Origin: Sphingomonas yunnanensis
Lineage (GTDB): Bacteria > Pseudomonadota > Alphaproteobacteria > Sphingomonadales > Sphingomonadaceae
DNA: 64,000 nucleotides
Direction: 5' to 3'
NCBI RefSeq assembly: GCF_019898765.1
Contig: NZ_JAIOKB010000003.1
Span: 62,001-126,000, forward strand
A model generated the notes under the pieces. That model searched no databases. It was given only the letters and a program-made list of their open reading frames with translations, and was not told the origin of the DNA. Below are positions 63,883 through 64,000 of this stretch, piece after piece. A program made the translations under genes and the position numbers. Position 1 is the first letter of the stretch. The number at the start of each line of letters is the position of its first letter.

Positions 63883-64000
63883 AGCCCGAGCACCTCTGCC
63901 ATGGCGTAGCGCCCCGGCGCGCGGCCGGCGAGCCACAGCGCCGCCTTGACCGCGCCGCGCGCGAAGATGCTGCGGTCCTCGCCGCGGTGGCCGAGCTCGA
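63879..64000 (-). CDS. dapB: 4-Hydroxy-tetrahydrodipicolinate reductase, C-terminal end only
   Basis: The last 39 codons are visible: [20 protein letters not shown], then [19 protein letters not shown] and a TGA. This is the conserved DapB C-terminus (GHRAEDRxIFARGA and the closing helix). DapB acts in diaminopimelate and lysine synthesis, which feeds MurE. The rest of the gene lies beyond the window. Confidence 0.85.
   Translation of the reverse strand, partial: ELGHRGEDRSIFARGAVKAALWLAGRAPGRYAMAEVLGL

Overview
The window is GC-rich chromosomal DNA (roughly 68-70% by eye) from an alphaproteobacterium, most probably Sphingomonas or a close relative. This rests on tRNA-Trp/secE/nusG linkage, a complete division and cell-wall (dcw) cluster with a long FtsL, an HWE-type histidine kinase, a FadD32-like acyl-AMP ligase, DUF2155 and NDUFA12 proteins, and intergenic palindromes of the CATCCTGA and GGTGGAGGGGG types. 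No species call is possible from sequence reading alone.

Layout. 1-2.6 kb: an inositol-phosphate locus (nucleotidyltransferase cut by the window edge, myo-inositol-1-phosphate synthase, divergent CDP-alcohol phosphatidyltransferase). 2.7-11.6 kb: SodC lipoprotein, MFS transporter, secreted S9 peptidase, an HWE kinase/receiver/Crp-like trio and an FMN-dependent hydroxy-acid oxidase. 11.7-15.7 kb: rplA, rplK, nusG, secE and tRNA-Trp on the minus strand, interrupted by a plus-strand AraC-type regulator. 15.7-29.2 kb: a GGDEF-EAL protein, acyl-AMP ligase, RecX, a double cold-shock protein, DUF192, NDUFA12 and DUF2155 proteins, Aat, a ParA-like ATPase, a Y-family polymerase behind a LexA-type box, an esterase and cysteine synthase.

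29.7-48.9 kb: the dcw cluster in one direction: mraZ, rsmH, ftsL, ftsI, murE, murF, mraY, murD, ftsW, murG, murC, murB-ddl, ftsQ, ftsA, ftsZ. Most joints are 4-bp start/stop overlaps. Upstream of mraZ lie five CCC boxes at exact 10-bp spacing, a candidate MraZ operator. Palindromic repeats have entered the cluster at three joints: before murF (where the repeat carries the ribosome binding site inside a hairpin), between mraY and murD, and between murB and ddl, where the repeat is open in frame and fuses the two enzymes into one 690-codon reading frame.

48.9-54.2 kb: a minus-strand operon of an oxidoreductase, a short-chain dehydrogenase and a GH15 glycosidase, then a uracil-DNA glycosylase-like protein and a molybdopterin oxidoreductase. 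54.17-62.72 kb: an 8.55-kb island between 23-bp direct repeats, the right one being the 3' end of tRNA-Arg(CCG). Its integrase is broken by an in-frame TGA and lacks its C-terminal tyrosine region. Its cargo is small unknown proteins, two lone receiver domains, a chloramphenicol-phosphotransferase-like kinase and a protein with a PD-(D/E)XK-like pattern. Two further cargo genes look frameshifted, so the island appears to be decaying. 62.8-64 kb: a DUF6491-like exported protein, nth and the 3' end of dapB.
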